A stretch of 64,000 bases of DNA from Betaproteobacteria bacterium (GCA_016720425.1 JADKKQ010000001.1:434001-498000); one strand, 5' to 3'; shown: positions 8,717 to 17,364, counted from the stretch's first letter. The notes: generated by a model not told the origin, from the sequence alone. Program-made: numbers and translations.

Positions 8717-9760
8717 TCAACCCATGAAGAGGTCCTTGTTCACCGCGCGGTTCCGCGCCTCGGCGATGTTCACCTGGTTGCGGCGGACGAGGTCCTGCAG
8801 GTTCTGGTCCAGCGTCTGCATCCCCATCGCCTGGCTGGTCTGGATCGACGAGTACATCTGCGCGACCTTGCCTTCGCGGATCAGGTTGCGGATCGCCGGC
8901 GTGCCGATCATGATCTCGTGCGCGGCGAGCCGGCCCTGCCCGTCCTTGGTCTTCATCAGCGTCTGCGAGATCACCGCCACCAGCGACTCGGACAGCATCG
9001 CGCGGACCATCTCCTTCTCGGCCGCGGGAAACACGTCGATGATCCGGTCGATGGTCTTGGCGGCGGAGCTCGTGTGCAGCGTCGCGAACACGAGGTGGCC
9101 GGTCTCCGCCGCGGTGAGCGCGAGGCGGATGGTCTCGAGGTCGCGCATCTCGCCGACCAGGATGTAGTCGGGGTCCTCGCGCAGCGCGCTGCGCAGCGCG
9201 TTGGGGAACGACAGCGTGTGCGGCCCCAGCTCGCGCTGGTTGATCAGGCACTTCTTGGACTCGTGCATGAACTCGATCGGGTCCTCGATGGTCAGGATGT
9301 GCCCGTACTCGTTCTCATTGACGTGGTTGACCATCGCCGCCAGCGTCGTCGACTTGCCGGAGCCGGTCGGCCCGGTGACGAGGATCAGCCCCCGCGGCCG
9401 GTTGGTCAGGTCGGCGAAGACCTTCGGCGCGTTGAGCTCCTCGAGCGAGAGCACCTTGGACGGAATCGTCCGGAAGGCCGCCGCCGCGCCGCGCGCCTGG
9501 ACGAACGCGTTGACGCGGAAACGGGCGAGGTTCGGCACCGCGAAGGAGAAGTCGCACTCGAGATTCTCCTCGTAGTTCTTGCGCTGGGCGTCGCTCATGA
9601 TGTCGTACACCATGGCGTGCACGTCCTCGTGCTCCATCGGCGGCAGGTTGATCCGGCGGATGTCGCCGTGGACGCGGATCATCGGCGGCAGGCCCGACGA
9701 GAGGTGGAGGTCGGAAGCCTTGTTCTTGACGGCGAAAGCGAGCAGTTCGGTGATGTCCAT
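8717..9760 (-). CDS. pilT: Type IV pilus retraction ATPase PilT
   Basis: A 347-residue ATPase powering pilus retraction at the inner-membrane base of the pilus. Walker A GPTGSGKSTT, Asp box TIEDPIEFMHE, Walker B ILVGEMRDLETI and His box VFATLHTSSA are present, as is the PilT hallmark AIRNLIREGK needed for retraction. Its start is immediately preceded by an AT-rich ATTATAA, so little room is left for a leader. Divergent from the yggS gene with 120 bases between. Confidence 0.96.
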   Translation of the reverse strand: MDITELLAFAVKNKASDLHLSSGLPPMIRVHGDIRRINLPPMEHEDVHAMVYDIMSDAQRKNYEENLECDFSFAVPNLARFRVNAFVQARGAAAAFRTIPSKVLSLEELNAPKVFADLTNRPRGLILVTGPTGSGKSTTLAAMVNHVNENEYGHILTIEDPIEFMHESKKCLINQRELGPHTLSFPNALRSALREDPDYILVGEMRDLETIRLALTAAETGHLVFATLHTSSAAKTIDRIIDVFPAAEKEMVRAMLSESLVAVISQTLMKTKDGQGRLAAHEIMIGTPAIRNLIREGKVAQMYSSIQTSQAMGMQTLDQNLQDLVRRNQVNIAEARNRAVNKDLFMG

Positions 9761-9880
9761 TTATAATCCCGGGGCTACTGCACCAAAAGGGCGGCGCGAT
9801 CACGCTCCGCAACACCAGAGCGCACGCAAGACCCGTACCAGCCCACCCCCGGCGGCACTGTCGCCAGACGTCGAACGATT

Positions 9881-10585
9881 ATGTTCCAGTACGAGAAGGC
9901 GTGGCAAGACGCCCGCGCGCGCATCGCCGCCGCGGCGCGCGCCTGCGCGCGCGACCCCGCCGCGATCCGGCTGCTCGCGGTCAGCAAGGCCCATCCGGCG
10001 GAGGCGGTGCGCGCGCTGCACGCGCTCGGCCAGCGCGCGTTCGGCGAGAACTACGTGCAGGAGGCGCTGGCCAAGATGGACGCGCTTGCGGACCTTCGTG
10101 ACGTGGAGTGGCACCTCATCGGGCCGCTGCAGAGCAACAAGACGGCGGCGGTGGCGGCGCGCTTCTCCTGGGTGCACACGGTCGACCGGGAGAAGGTGGC
10201 GCGGCGCCTGTCCGCGGCCCGGCCGCCGGCGCTGCCGCCGCTCGAGGTCTGCGTGCAGGTGAACATCAGCGCCGAGCCCGGCAAGAGCGGGGTGGTGCCG
10301 GGCGACGCGCTGGCGCTGGCGCAGCAGGTCGCCGCGTTGCCGCGGTTGCGCCTGCGCGGCTTCATGGGCATCGCCGAGGCCACCGCCGATCGGGCGCGGC
10401 AGCGCGCGCAGTTCCGCGTGCTGGGCGAGTGCGCCGCCGCGTGCCGCGCGGCGGGGCTGGCCGTCGACACGCTGTCGATGGGCATGTCCGCCGATCTCGA
10501 AGCCGCGGTCGCCGAGGGCGCGACGCTGGTGCGCCTCGGCACCGCGCTGTTCGGGGAGCGCGCGACCGGCGTGCCTGCGTTCTGA
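9881..10585 (+). CDS. yggS: YggS-family PLP homeostasis protein
   Basis: A 234-residue fold-type III PLP-binding protein without known catalytic activity, involved in vitamin B6 and amino-acid homeostasis. The PLP lysine lies in LLAVSKAHPAE, followed by FGENYVQEA; WHLIGPLQSNK, the C-terminal LSMGMSADLEAAVAEGAT and VRLGTALFG complete the family pattern. It heads the yggS-proC-yggT-yggU operon, a conserved arrangement. A TATAAT on the plus strand at 9762-9767 could be its -10, giving a leader of about 100 bases. Confidence 0.94.
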   Translation: MFQYEKAWQDARARIAAAARACARDPAAIRLLAVSKAHPAEAVRALHALGQRAFGENYVQEALAKMDALADLRDVEWHLIGPLQSNKTAAVAARFSWVHTVDREKVARRLSAARPPALPPLEVCVQVNISAEPGKSGVVPGDALALAQQVAALPRLRLRGFMGIAEATADRARQRAQFRVLGECAAACRAAGLAVDTLSMGMSADLEAAVAEGATLVRLGTALFGERATGVPAF

Positions 10586-10635
10586 CGCCGCGATCCCGCC
10601 CCGCCCCCACTTCGCCTCCAGGGAACCTGCGAACC

Positions 10636-11460
10636 ATGACCACCACATTCATCGGCGGCGGCAACATGGCCACCGCCCTCATCGGCAGCCTGGTCGCGCA
10701 CGGCCATCCCGCGACGGCGTTCCGGGTCGTCGAACCGGGTGCCGACGCCCGCCTGCGGCTCGCCGGCGCGTTTCCCGGCATCGCGCTGTTCGCCAGCTGC
10801 GACCGCGACGCGCTCGCCGGCGCGACGATGGTCGTGCTCGCGGTCAAGCCGCAGCAGATGCGCGCCGCCGCGACCGCCCTGGCCGCGCAGCTCGACGCGG
10901 CGCCGGTGGTGCTGACCATCGCCGCCGGCATCCGCATCGCCGACCTCTCGCGCTGGCTCGGCGGCCACGCGCGGATCGTGCGCGCGATGCCCAACACGCC
11001 GGCGCTGATCGGCAAGGGGATCAGCGGCGTGTACGCCACCGCGGCGGTCGACGCGGCCGGGCGCGATGCGGCGACGGCCGTGCTGCAGGCGGCCGGCGAG
11101 GTGCTCTGGGTCGACGCCGAGGAGCGCCTCGACGCGATCACCGCGGTGTCGGGGAGCGGCCCGGCCTACGTCTTCCACTTTCTCGAGGCACTGGAGGAGG
11201 CGGCGCGGGCGCAGGGCTTCGCCGCGGCCGACGCCCGGCGGCTGGCCTACGCGACCTTCGCCGGCGCGGTCGCGCTCGCCCAGCGCAGCGAGCACGACCC
11301 GGCGACGCTGCGGGCGCAGGTGACGTCCAAGGGCGGCACCACCGAGGCCGCGCTGGCGGCGATGCAGGCCGCCGGGGTCAAGGCGGCGATCGTCGCCGCG
11401 GTGGCCGCTGCCGCCGCGCGCGCCCGCGAGCTCGGCGACACCTTCGGCCGCGACGACTGA
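10636..11460 (+). CDS. proC: Pyrroline-5-carboxylate reductase
   Basis: A 274-residue cytoplasmic enzyme reducing 1-pyrroline-5-carboxylate to proline with NAD(P)H. N-terminal Rossmann motif TFIGGGNMATALIGSL and the C-terminal dimer domain with ITAVSGSGPAYVFHFLEAL and AQVTSKGGTTEAAL are diagnostic. Start ATG follows yggS by 50 bases. Length is usual for ProC. Confidence 0.96.
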   Translation: MTTTFIGGGNMATALIGSLVAHGHPATAFRVVEPGADARLRLAGAFPGIALFASCDRDALAGATMVVLAVKPQQMRAAATALAAQLDAAPVVLTIAAGIRIADLSRWLGGHARIVRAMPNTPALIGKGISGVYATAAVDAAGRDAATAVLQAAGEVLWVDAEERLDAITAVSGSGPAYVFHFLEALEEAARAQGFAAADARRLAYATFAGAVALAQRSEHDPATLRAQVTSKGGTTEAALAAMQAAGVKAAIVAAVAAAAARARELGDTFGRDD

Positions 11461-11480
11461 CTCGCCGCACGAGGCCCACG

Positions 11481-12053
11481 ATGATCGACCAAGCCCTCAA
11501 GTTCCTGCTCGACACCGCGTTCGGCCTGCTGACCTACGCGTTCCTGTTCCGCTTCGCGATGCAGTGGCTGCGCGCGCCGTTCCGCAATCCGGTCGGCCAT
11601 GCCGTCGTCGCGCTGACCGACTGGGCGGTGAAGCCGGTGCGCCGGGTGATCCGCGGCATCGGCGCCTTCGACGCGTCGACGCTGCTGCTCGCCTGGCTGG
11701 CGCAGCTTCTGTGGCTGCTGGCGCTGCACGCCGTCTCGGGCGGCAGCTGGGGCGGGCCGGCGCTGCCGGTGCTGGCGCTGCTGTCGCTGGTCGAGCTGCT
11801 GAAGGCGATGCTGTGGCTGCTGATCATCGTGGTCATCGCGCAGGCGATCCTGTCGTGGACGGCGCCCGACGGGCCGCTGGCCGGCGTGCTCAACGCGCTG
11901 ACGTTCCGCTTCCTCGCGCCCATCCGGCGCGCGATCCCGCCGCTCGGCGGCACGCTCGACCTCTCGCCGCTGATCCTGATCGTCGCGGTGCAGCTGCTGC
12001 TGATGCTGCCGGTGCGCTGGCTCGAGCTCGCGGTGCTGCAGGTCTTCCGCTGA
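11481..12053 (+). CDS. yggT: YggT-family integral membrane protein
   Basis: A 190-residue protein with two YggT repeats, each with two membrane helices (about residues 8-30, 60-80, 95-120, 160-182). The second repeat has QAILSWTAPDGPL followed by a half-motif FLAPIRRAIPPLGG, the typical YggT pattern where a PIRR stretch precedes a loop with an Asp-Leu-Ser-Pro. Function is not settled; osmotic tolerance or cell-division roles have been suggested for relatives. Its stop codon coincides with one end of a MITE-like element. Confidence 0.9.
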   Translation: MIDQALKFLLDTAFGLLTYAFLFRFAMQWLRAPFRNPVGHAVVALTDWAVKPVRRVIRGIGAFDASTLLLAWLAQLLWLLALHAVSGGSWGGPALPVLALLSLVELLKAMLWLLIIVVIAQAILSWTAPDGPLAGVLNALTFRFLAPIRRAIPPLGGTLDLSPLILIVAVQLLLMLPVRWLELAVLQVFR

Positions 12054-12196
12054 GAACCGGTGAAGAAATCGTCGCGAGCGGGCGGAGTGCAAGGCGCGAA
12101 CGATGCGACCGACGAGACCTATCGGGTGGATAGGCGAGGAGGGAGCGAGTGAGCAACGCGGCAATCCGCCCGCGCAGCAGATTTATTCACAGGTTC
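12054..12196 (+). mobile_element. MITE-like element with terminal inverted repeats
   Basis: This 143-base non-coding insert starts GAACCGGTGAAGAAATC and its other end, read on the minus strand, is GAACCTGTGAATAAATC (15 of 17 identical); both ends then continue to GCGGGCGGA. It is flanked by TGA on both sides (12051-12053 and 12197-12199), a possible 3-base target duplication, the left copy being the yggT stop codon. It encodes nothing and interrupts the otherwise tight yggT-yggU spacing. Family and transposase are unknown. Confidence 0.6.
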
Positions 12197-12206
12197 TGAG
12201 CCGGGC

Positions 12207-12536
12207 GTGGCCGGCGCGGATCCCTGGCGGCGCGAGGACGGAGCCGACCTCGTGCTCGCGCTGCACGTGCAGCCGGGGGCGAAGCGCACCGGCATCGCGG
12301 GCACGCACGGCGACGGCGAGGGCCAGCGCCTGAAGCTGCGCCTCGCCGCGCCGCCGGTCGACGGCAAGGCGAACGCCGAGCTCACGCGCTACCTCGCCGC
12401 GGCGTTCGGCGTGCCGCAGCGCAACGTCACGCTGCTGCGCGGCGAGACCTCGCGGCAGAAGACGGTGCGCGTGGTGCGGCCGGCGCTGCGCCCCGACCTC
12501 GGCTGGGGGCGGCAGAGCGAAGGAGAGACGACATGA
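12207..12536 (+). CDS. yggU: DUF167 (YggU) family protein
   Basis: A 109-residue small alpha/beta protein with the DUF167 core: LHVQPGAKRTGIAG, LKLRLAAPPVDGKANAEL and a C-terminal RGETSRQKTVRV. Start is GTG, chosen because the preceding bases belong to the MITE-like element. It is normally adjacent to yggT. Function unknown. Its stop overlaps the start of the next gene as ATGA, so the two are coupled. Confidence 0.9.
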   Translation: MAGADPWRREDGADLVLALHVQPGAKRTGIAGTHGDGEGQRLKLRLAAPPVDGKANAELTRYLAAAFGVPQRNVTLLRGETSRQKTVRVVRPALRPDLGWGRQSEGETT

Positions 12537-12841
12537 TTCACGTGGTGGCCACGGTGCTGGTCAAGCCGGGGAGAATGGCCGAGGCGCTGGCGATCTACCG
12601 GCCGTTCGCGCGCGAGGTCGAGGCGGAGCAAGGCTGCCTCCAGTACCGGCCGACCGTCGACGTCGACCTCGGGCTGCCGACGCAGCGGCTCGATCCGAAC
12701 CGGATCACCGTGACCGAGCGCTGGGAGTCGATCGAGAACTTCCGCGCGCACCTCGTCGCGCCGCACGTCGTCGCCTGGCGCGAGGCGATCCGCGACTGCC
12801 TCGACGGGATCACCGTGACGGTGACGCGGGACGCCGGCTGA
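12533..12841 (+). CDS. Antibiotic biosynthesis monooxygenase (ABM)-like domain protein
   Basis: A 102-residue ferredoxin-like alpha/beta protein. IHVVATVLVKPG at the N-terminus, then a helix, CLQYRPTVD, TVTERWESIENFRAHL and a second helix match the dimeric ABM/quinol-monooxygenase fold. Such proteins are small cofactor-less oxygenases or stress-related proteins; the substrate cannot be read. It is translationally coupled to yggU. Beyond its stop lies the REP-like repeat block. Confidence 0.8.
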   Translation: MIHVVATVLVKPGRMAEALAIYRPFAREVEAEQGCLQYRPTVDVDLGLPTQRLDPNRITVTERWESIENFRAHLVAPHVVAWREAIRDCLDGITVTVTRDAG

Positions 12842-12850
12842 AACCGCGTG

Positions 12851-13100
12851 CGCGCCTGAAGTCGCGCCCACCGTGCTGCCGAAGCATCACGGCTTTGCAG
12901 GAGCGGCTTCAGCCGCGAATCGTGACCGTGCAAAGGCGTTCGCGCCTGAAGGCGCTCCTACAGCGGCGCACTGCGGCGTTCGCGCATGAAGGCGCGCCCA
13001 ACATGCTGCCGACGCATCACGGCCTTGTAGGAGCGGCTTCAGCCGCGAATCGTGACCGTGCAAAGGCGTTCGCGCCTGAAGGCGCTCCTGCAGCGGCGCT
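12851..13100. repeat. REP/BIME-like tandem repeat block
   Basis: Two direct copies of a roughly 130-base unit (from about 12851 and 12981). Each holds a plus-oriented palindrome G(T/C)AGGAGCGGCTTCAGCC (12897-12918 and 13027-13048) and the facing minus-oriented partner GCGCCTGAAGGCGCTCC (12939-12961 and 13069-13091), plus a degenerate third palindrome at the unit start. This is the REP core seen in many gamma- and betaproteobacteria. No RAYT transposase is in the window. Confidence 0.8.
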
Positions 13101-13113
13101 GCGTTGTTCGCGC

Positions 13114-14259
13114 TCACAGCGACCGGGCGATCAGCTCCTTCATGATCTCGTTGGTGCCGCCGTAGATCTTCTGCACCCGGCTGTCGGCGTACATCTGCGC
13201 GATCGGGTAGTCGAGCATGTAGCCGTAGCCGCCGTGCAGCTGCAGGCACTCGTCGACCACCTGGCACTGCATCTCGGTCGTCCACCACTTGGCCATCGAC
13301 GCGGTCGTCGCGTCCATCGTCCCGTCCATCAGGCGGCGGACGCAGTCGTCGACGAACACCCGCGCCACGCGCGCGACGGTCTGGCACTCGGCGAGCTTGA
13401 ACCGCGTGTTCTGCATCTCGATCAGCGCCTTGCCGAAAGCGCGCCGCTCCTTGACGTAGGCGGCGGTCAGTTCGACCGCGCGCTCGATGACGGCGACCGC
13501 GGTGAGCGCGATGATCGTCCGCTCGAACGGCAGCTGCTGCATCAGCTGCGCGAAGCCGCGGCCCTCGTCGCCGCCCAGCAGGTTGGCGACGGGCACGCGC
13601 ACGTCGTCGAAGAAGAGCTCCGCCGTGTCCTGCGCCTTCTGCCCGATCTTGTCCAGGATCCGCCCGCGCCGGAAGCCGGGCAGCTCCGGGGTCTCGATCA
13701 TGATCAGCGAGGTGCCCTTGGCGCCGGCCTGCGGGTCGGTCTTGCAGACCAGCAGCACCAGGTCGGCGATGTGGCCGTTGGAGATGAAGGTCTTCGAGCC
13801 GCTGATGACGTAGTCGCCGCCATCCCTGATCGCGCGCGTCCGGATGCCCTGCAGGTCGGAGCCCGCGCCCGGTTCCGACATGGCGATCGCCGCGATCGCC
13901 TCGCCGCTCGCCATCCGCGGCAGCCAGCGGCCCTGCTGCTCGGCGGTGCCGTAGCCGACCAGGTAGTGGGCGACGATCTCGTGGACGTGCTTGCCGAAGC
14001 CCATGGCCCCGCCGCGGGCGAGCTCCTCGTAGACCACGGCCTCGTGGCGCATGTCGGCGCCGACGCCGCCCAGCGCCGCCGGCACCGCGCAGAGCAGCAG
14101 GCCCATGTCGCCGGCCTTGCGCCAGGCGGCGCGGTCGACGTGCTGCTGCGCGCGCCAGCGCGCCTCGTGCGGCGCGAGCTCGGTCTCGACGAACCGGCGC
14201 ACGGCATCGCGGAACAGCGCGAGCTCGGCGGCGGTCGCGGTCGCTTCGGTGGTGTTCAT
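13114..14259 (-). CDS. Acyl-CoA dehydrogenase
   Basis: A 381-residue FAD-dependent acyl-CoA dehydrogenase introducing the alpha-beta double bond. Signature segments are AIAMSEPGAGSDLQGIRTRA, a flavin-binding SGSKTFISNG, and the C-terminal QLHGGYGYMLDYPIAQMYADSRVQKIYGGTNEIMKELIAR. The catalytic Glu of most ACADs corresponds to the final IYGGTNEI region. It is the last gene of a five-gene beta-oxidation operon. The start ATG (MNTTEATATAAELALF) is preferred over longer in-frame readings that run into the SDR gene region. Confidence 0.93.
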   Translation of the reverse strand: MNTTEATATAAELALFRDAVRRFVETELAPHEARWRAQQHVDRAAWRKAGDMGLLLCAVPAALGGVGADMRHEAVVYEELARGGAMGFGKHVHEIVAHYLVGYGTAEQQGRWLPRMASGEAIAAIAMSEPGAGSDLQGIRTRAIRDGGDYVISGSKTFISNGHIADLVLLVCKTDPQAGAKGTSLIMIETPELPGFRRGRILDKIGQKAQDTAELFFDDVRVPVANLLGGDEGRGFAQLMQQLPFERTIIALTAVAVIERAVELTAAYVKERRAFGKALIEMQNTRFKLAECQTVARVARVFVDDCVRRLMDGTMDATTASMAKWWTTEMQCQVVDECLQLHGGYGYMLDYPIAQMYADSRVQKIYGGTNEIMKELIARSL

Positions 14260-14297
14260 CGCATGGTCCTCGGGGTCCGTTGCGGCGGGCGCCGCAA

Positions 14298-15125
14298 TCA
14301 CATCATGAAGCCGCCGCCGCAGACGATCGTCTGGCCGCTGATGTAGTCCGATTCCGGCGTGCAGAAGAGGTACACGGCGCCGGCCGCCTCCTCGGGCGTG
14401 CCGCCGCGTCCGAGCGGGACCATCCGCTCGACCGCCTGCAGCAGGTCCGGGTTGACGCCCACCTCGATCCGCCGGCCGGCGACGTCGATCGCCGCGCCCT
14501 GCGCGGCGGTGGCCTGCGTGAGCCGCGTCCGGATCAGGCCGAAAGCCACGCAGTTGACGTTGACCTTGTAGCGGCCCCACTCCTTGGCCAGCGCCGCGGT
14601 GAGGCCGATGACGCCGGCTTTCGCGGCCGCGTAGTTGGCCTGGCCGGCGTTGCCGCCGATGCCCGCCAGCGAGGAGATGTTCACGACCTTGCGGTAGACG
14701 TCGCTGCCGGCCTCGGCCTCCTTCCTGCTGGCCTGGCGGATGAAGCCGGCGGCGGCGCGCAGGATGCGGAACGGCGCCGTCAGGTGCACGTCGAGCATCG
14801 CGTACCACTGCTCGTCGGTCATCTTCTGGATCACGTTGTCCCAGGTGTAGCCGGCGTTGTTGACGATGATGTCGAGGCCCTTGTACTGGCCGATCGCCGT
14901 GCCGACGAAGCGCTCGGCGAAGTCGGTCGCCGTCACGCTGCCGACGCAGGCGACGGCCTCGCCGCCGGCCGCGCGGATCGCGGCGACGGTTTCGGAGGCC
15001 GGGGCCTCGTCCATGTCGTTGACGACGACGCGCGCGCCTTCGGCGGCAAGTTTCAGCGCGATGCAGCGTCCGATGCCGCGGCCGGAGCCGGAGACCAGCG
15101 CCACCTTGCCTTCGAGCTTGCTCAT
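14298..15125 (-). CDS. Short-chain dehydrogenase/reductase, 3-hydroxyacyl-CoA dehydrogenase type
   Basis: A 275-residue classical SDR. Cofactor motif GSGRGIG is at residues 13-19, then NNAG, the catalytic Ser in VNISSLAG and YAAAK. C-terminal GQTIVCGGGFMM is typical of FabG-like enzymes. An insertion with RQASRKEAEAGSDVYRK is unusual. In the operon it overlaps the MaoC gene by four bases (ATGA). Most likely it oxidises a 3-hydroxyacyl-CoA made by the neighbouring hydratases; the substrate is inferred. Confidence 0.9.
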   Translation of the reverse strand: MSKLEGKVALVSGSGRGIGRCIALKLAAEGARVVVNDMDEAPASETVAAIRAAGGEAVACVGSVTATDFAERFVGTAIGQYKGLDIIVNNAGYTWDNVIQKMTDEQWYAMLDVHLTAPFRILRAAAGFIRQASRKEAEAGSDVYRKVVNISSLAGIGGNAGQANYAAAKAGVIGLTAALAKEWGRYKVNVNCVAFGLIRTRLTQATAAQGAAIDVAGRRIEVGVNPDLLQAVERMVPLGRGGTPEEAAGAVYLFCTPESDYISGQTIVCGGGFMM

Positions 15126-15574
15126 GAGTCGGGTTCCCTGGTTCGTGGTCGCCCTGCGCCGCGCGCGATCAGCGCCTCGCCCAGGACCTTGCGCTCGCCG
15201 TACTGGTTGACGGCTTCCAGCTCGACGCGCAGCAGCAATTCGCCGTCGCGCTCCAGCCGCTCGACGACGCGGCCGCTGCAGCGGATGGCGTTGCCCAGGT
15301 GCGCGATGCCGACGAAGCGCGCGTCGAAGCTGCGCAGCGCCGCCTGCGGCACCCAGCCGGTCAGCAGCCGCCCGAGCCAGGCCATCGACAGCATGCCGTG
15401 GGCGAAGACGTCGGGCATGCCGGCGCGGCGCGCGAAATCGAGGTCGATGTGGATCGGATTGTGGTCGCCCGACGCGCCGGCGAAGAGCGCCAGCGTCGTC
15501 CGGTCGATCGGCGGCAGCCGCAGTTCGGGCAGCCGGTCGCCGACGTCGAGCGCGCTGCGGTCGGGCGACGGCAT
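15122..15574 (-). CDS. MaoC-like (R)-enoyl-CoA hydratase
   Basis: A 150-residue hot-dog domain protein with the hydratase-2 motif FAGASGDHNPIHIDLDFAR, in which the Asp and His of DHNPIH are catalytic, followed by FAHGMLSMAWLG. It probably forms a heteromer with the adjacent FAS1-like protein, since such split hydratases occur in steroid side-chain and bulky acyl-CoA degradation. Translationally coupled to the SDR downstream. Confidence 0.88.
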   Translation of the reverse strand: MPSPDRSALDVGDRLPELRLPPIDRTTLALFAGASGDHNPIHIDLDFARRAGMPDVFAHGMLSMAWLGRLLTGWVPQAALRSFDARFVGIAHLGNAIRCSGRVVERLERDGELLLRVELEAVNQYGERKVLGEALIARGAGRPRTREPDS

Positions 15575-15590
15575 GGGGGGTCTCCGTCTC

Positions 15591-16031
15591 TCAGTTCCGC
15601 ACCACGATGACCGAGCGCATCGCGGCCACCTCGGTGCCGTGCTGGTTGGTCACCGTCGCATCCTTGACGATGAACTCCAGCGCCCCGCCCTTGCGGGCGT
15701 AGATGTCGCTGATCCGCGCGGTGACGGTGACGGTGTCGCCGGCGCAGACCGGCGCACGATAGGTGAACCCCTGTTCGCCGTGCAGGATGCGGTCGAGCGG
15801 AATGCCGAGTTCGTCGAGCATCGCGACGATGGAGCCGGCATCGAGCTCGGCGGCGAAGAGAAACGTCGGCGGCGCGGGGAGATCCGGGTAGCCGGCGGCG
15901 CGCGCGGCCGTCTCGTCGAGGTAGACCGGGTCGGTCTCCCCGATCGCCTGGGCGAAGAACCGCAGCCGTCCCCGCTCGATGGCGAGCACGGCGGGGCGCA
16001 GCGCCATCCCGATGTGCCGGCGGTCGATCAT
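15591..16031 (-). CDS. MaoC-family N-terminal (FAS1-like) dehydratase domain protein
   Basis: A 146-residue single hot-dog domain of the type usually forming the structural half of MaoC hydratases: IERGRLRFFAQAIGETDPVY, AAGYPDLPAPPTFLFA, a central GEQGFTYRAPVCAGDTVTV and closing VTNQHGTEVAAMRSVIVVR. It lacks the DxNPxH catalytic motif, which is on the neighbour. The 16-base gap to the next gene contains GGAG. Confidence 0.86.
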   Translation of the reverse strand: MIDRRHIGMALRPAVLAIERGRLRFFAQAIGETDPVYLDETAARAAGYPDLPAPPTFLFAAELDAGSIVAMLDELGIPLDRILHGEQGFTYRAPVCAGDTVTVTARISDIYARKGGALEFIVKDATVTNQHGTEVAAMRSVIVVRN

Positions 16032-16064
16032 CGGCGCTCCATGGCCGGCGCGAGGCTCAGCCTC

Positions 16065-17249
16065 TCAGCTCCTGCGGTACAGCGTCACCACCGCCGCGCC
16101 GCCCAGGCCCAGATTGTGCTGCAGGGCGATGCGCGCGCCGTCGACCTGCCGCGGGCCGGCGTTGCCGCGCAGCTGCTGCGTGAGCTCGAAGCACTGCGCG
16201 AGGCCGGTCGCGCCCAGCGGATGGCCCTTGGAGAGCAGGCCGCCGGACGGATTGGTGACGTAACGGCCGCCGTAGGTGTTGTCGCCGTCGGCGACGAACC
16301 GCTCGGCGCCGCCCTCCGGGCACAGGCCCAGCGCCTCGTAGCTGATGAGCTCGTTGTGCGCGAAGCAGTCGTGCAGTTCGACGACGTCGACCTCGTCGGG
16401 GCCGATGCCGGCCGCGGCGTAGACCTGGGCGGCGGCCGCCTTGGCCATGTCGTAGCCGACCAGCTGCATCATGTCGTGTGCTTCGAAGGTGCTGGCGGTG
16501 TCGGTCGTCATCGCCTGCGCGGCGATGCGCACCGCGGGGGACAGCCCGTGCCGGCGCGCGAAGGCGTCCGAGACGAGGATCGCCGCGGCCGCGCCGCAGG
16601 TCGGCGGGCAGGCCATCAGCCGGGTCATCACGCCCGGAATCAGCACCGGCGACGCCAGCACCTCGTCGACCGAGACCTCCTTGCGGAACAGCGCCAGCGG
16701 GTTGTGCACGGCGTGGCGGCTTGCCTTGGCGCGGATCCGGGCGAAGGTCTCGAGCCGCGTGCCGTACTTCTTCATGTGCGAGATCCCGGCGCCGCCGAAG
16801 TAGCGCAGCGCCAGCGCCACGTCCGGCATGCCCACCAGCGCCGCGGACTCCTCGTCGAAGCGATCGAAGGGCGAGGGGCGGTCGACGTACTTGGTGGTCA
16901 GCGCGCCGGCCTCCATCTGCTCGAAGCCGACCGCCAGCGCGCAGTCGACCGCACCGGTCTCCACCGCCTGCCGGGCGAGGAACAGCGCCGTCGAACCGGT
17001 GGAGCAGTTGTTGTTGACGTTGACGACCGGCAGGCCGGTCATGCCGACCTCGTAGAGCGCGCGCTGGCCGCAGGTGGAGTCGCCGTAGACGTAGCCGGCG
17101 TAGGCCTGCTGGAGGGCGGTGTAGTCGAGGCCGGCGTCGGCGAGCGCGGCGCGAACCGCCCGGGCCGCCATCACGTTGTAGGGTTCCGATGCGCCCGGCT
17201 TGGCGAACGGGATCATGCCCACGCCGGCGACCATCACCTGGCTGCTCAT
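16065..17249 (-). CDS. SCPx/lipid-transfer type thiolase
   Basis: A 394-residue thiolase-fold protein of the SCPx (sterol carrier) group. The Cys nucleophile position is in VNVNNNCSTGSTALF (C82); HDCFAHNE and GGLLSKGHPLGATG supply the His positions. It would cleave or condense acyl-CoA at the last step of the cycle. Start has a good GGAG ribosome-binding site. Members pairing with DUF35 proteins act as aldolases, but no DUF35 gene is seen here, so ordinary thiolysis is more likely. First gene of the operon. Confidence 0.88.
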   Translation of the reverse strand: MSSQVMVAGVGMIPFAKPGASEPYNVMAARAVRAALADAGLDYTALQQAYAGYVYGDSTCGQRALYEVGMTGLPVVNVNNNCSTGSTALFLARQAVETGAVDCALAVGFEQMEAGALTTKYVDRPSPFDRFDEESAALVGMPDVALALRYFGGAGISHMKKYGTRLETFARIRAKASRHAVHNPLALFRKEVSVDEVLASPVLIPGVMTRLMACPPTCGAAAAILVSDAFARRHGLSPAVRIAAQAMTTDTASTFEAHDMMQLVGYDMAKAAAAQVYAAAGIGPDEVDVVELHDCFAHNELISYEALGLCPEGGAERFVADGDNTYGGRYVTNPSGGLLSKGHPLGATGLAQCFELTQQLRGNAGPRQVDGARIALQHNLGLGGAAVVTLYRRS

Positions 17250-17364
17250 GGGAGTCTCCTTTGCAGCCTCCATTGTAAGGCGGAGCCTCCCGGGCGGCAC
17301 GCTTCCCGGCGCCGGCGCCGGCATCGACCCGGCGCGGAGTCTGCGGAGCCCTTTCAAGGAAACG

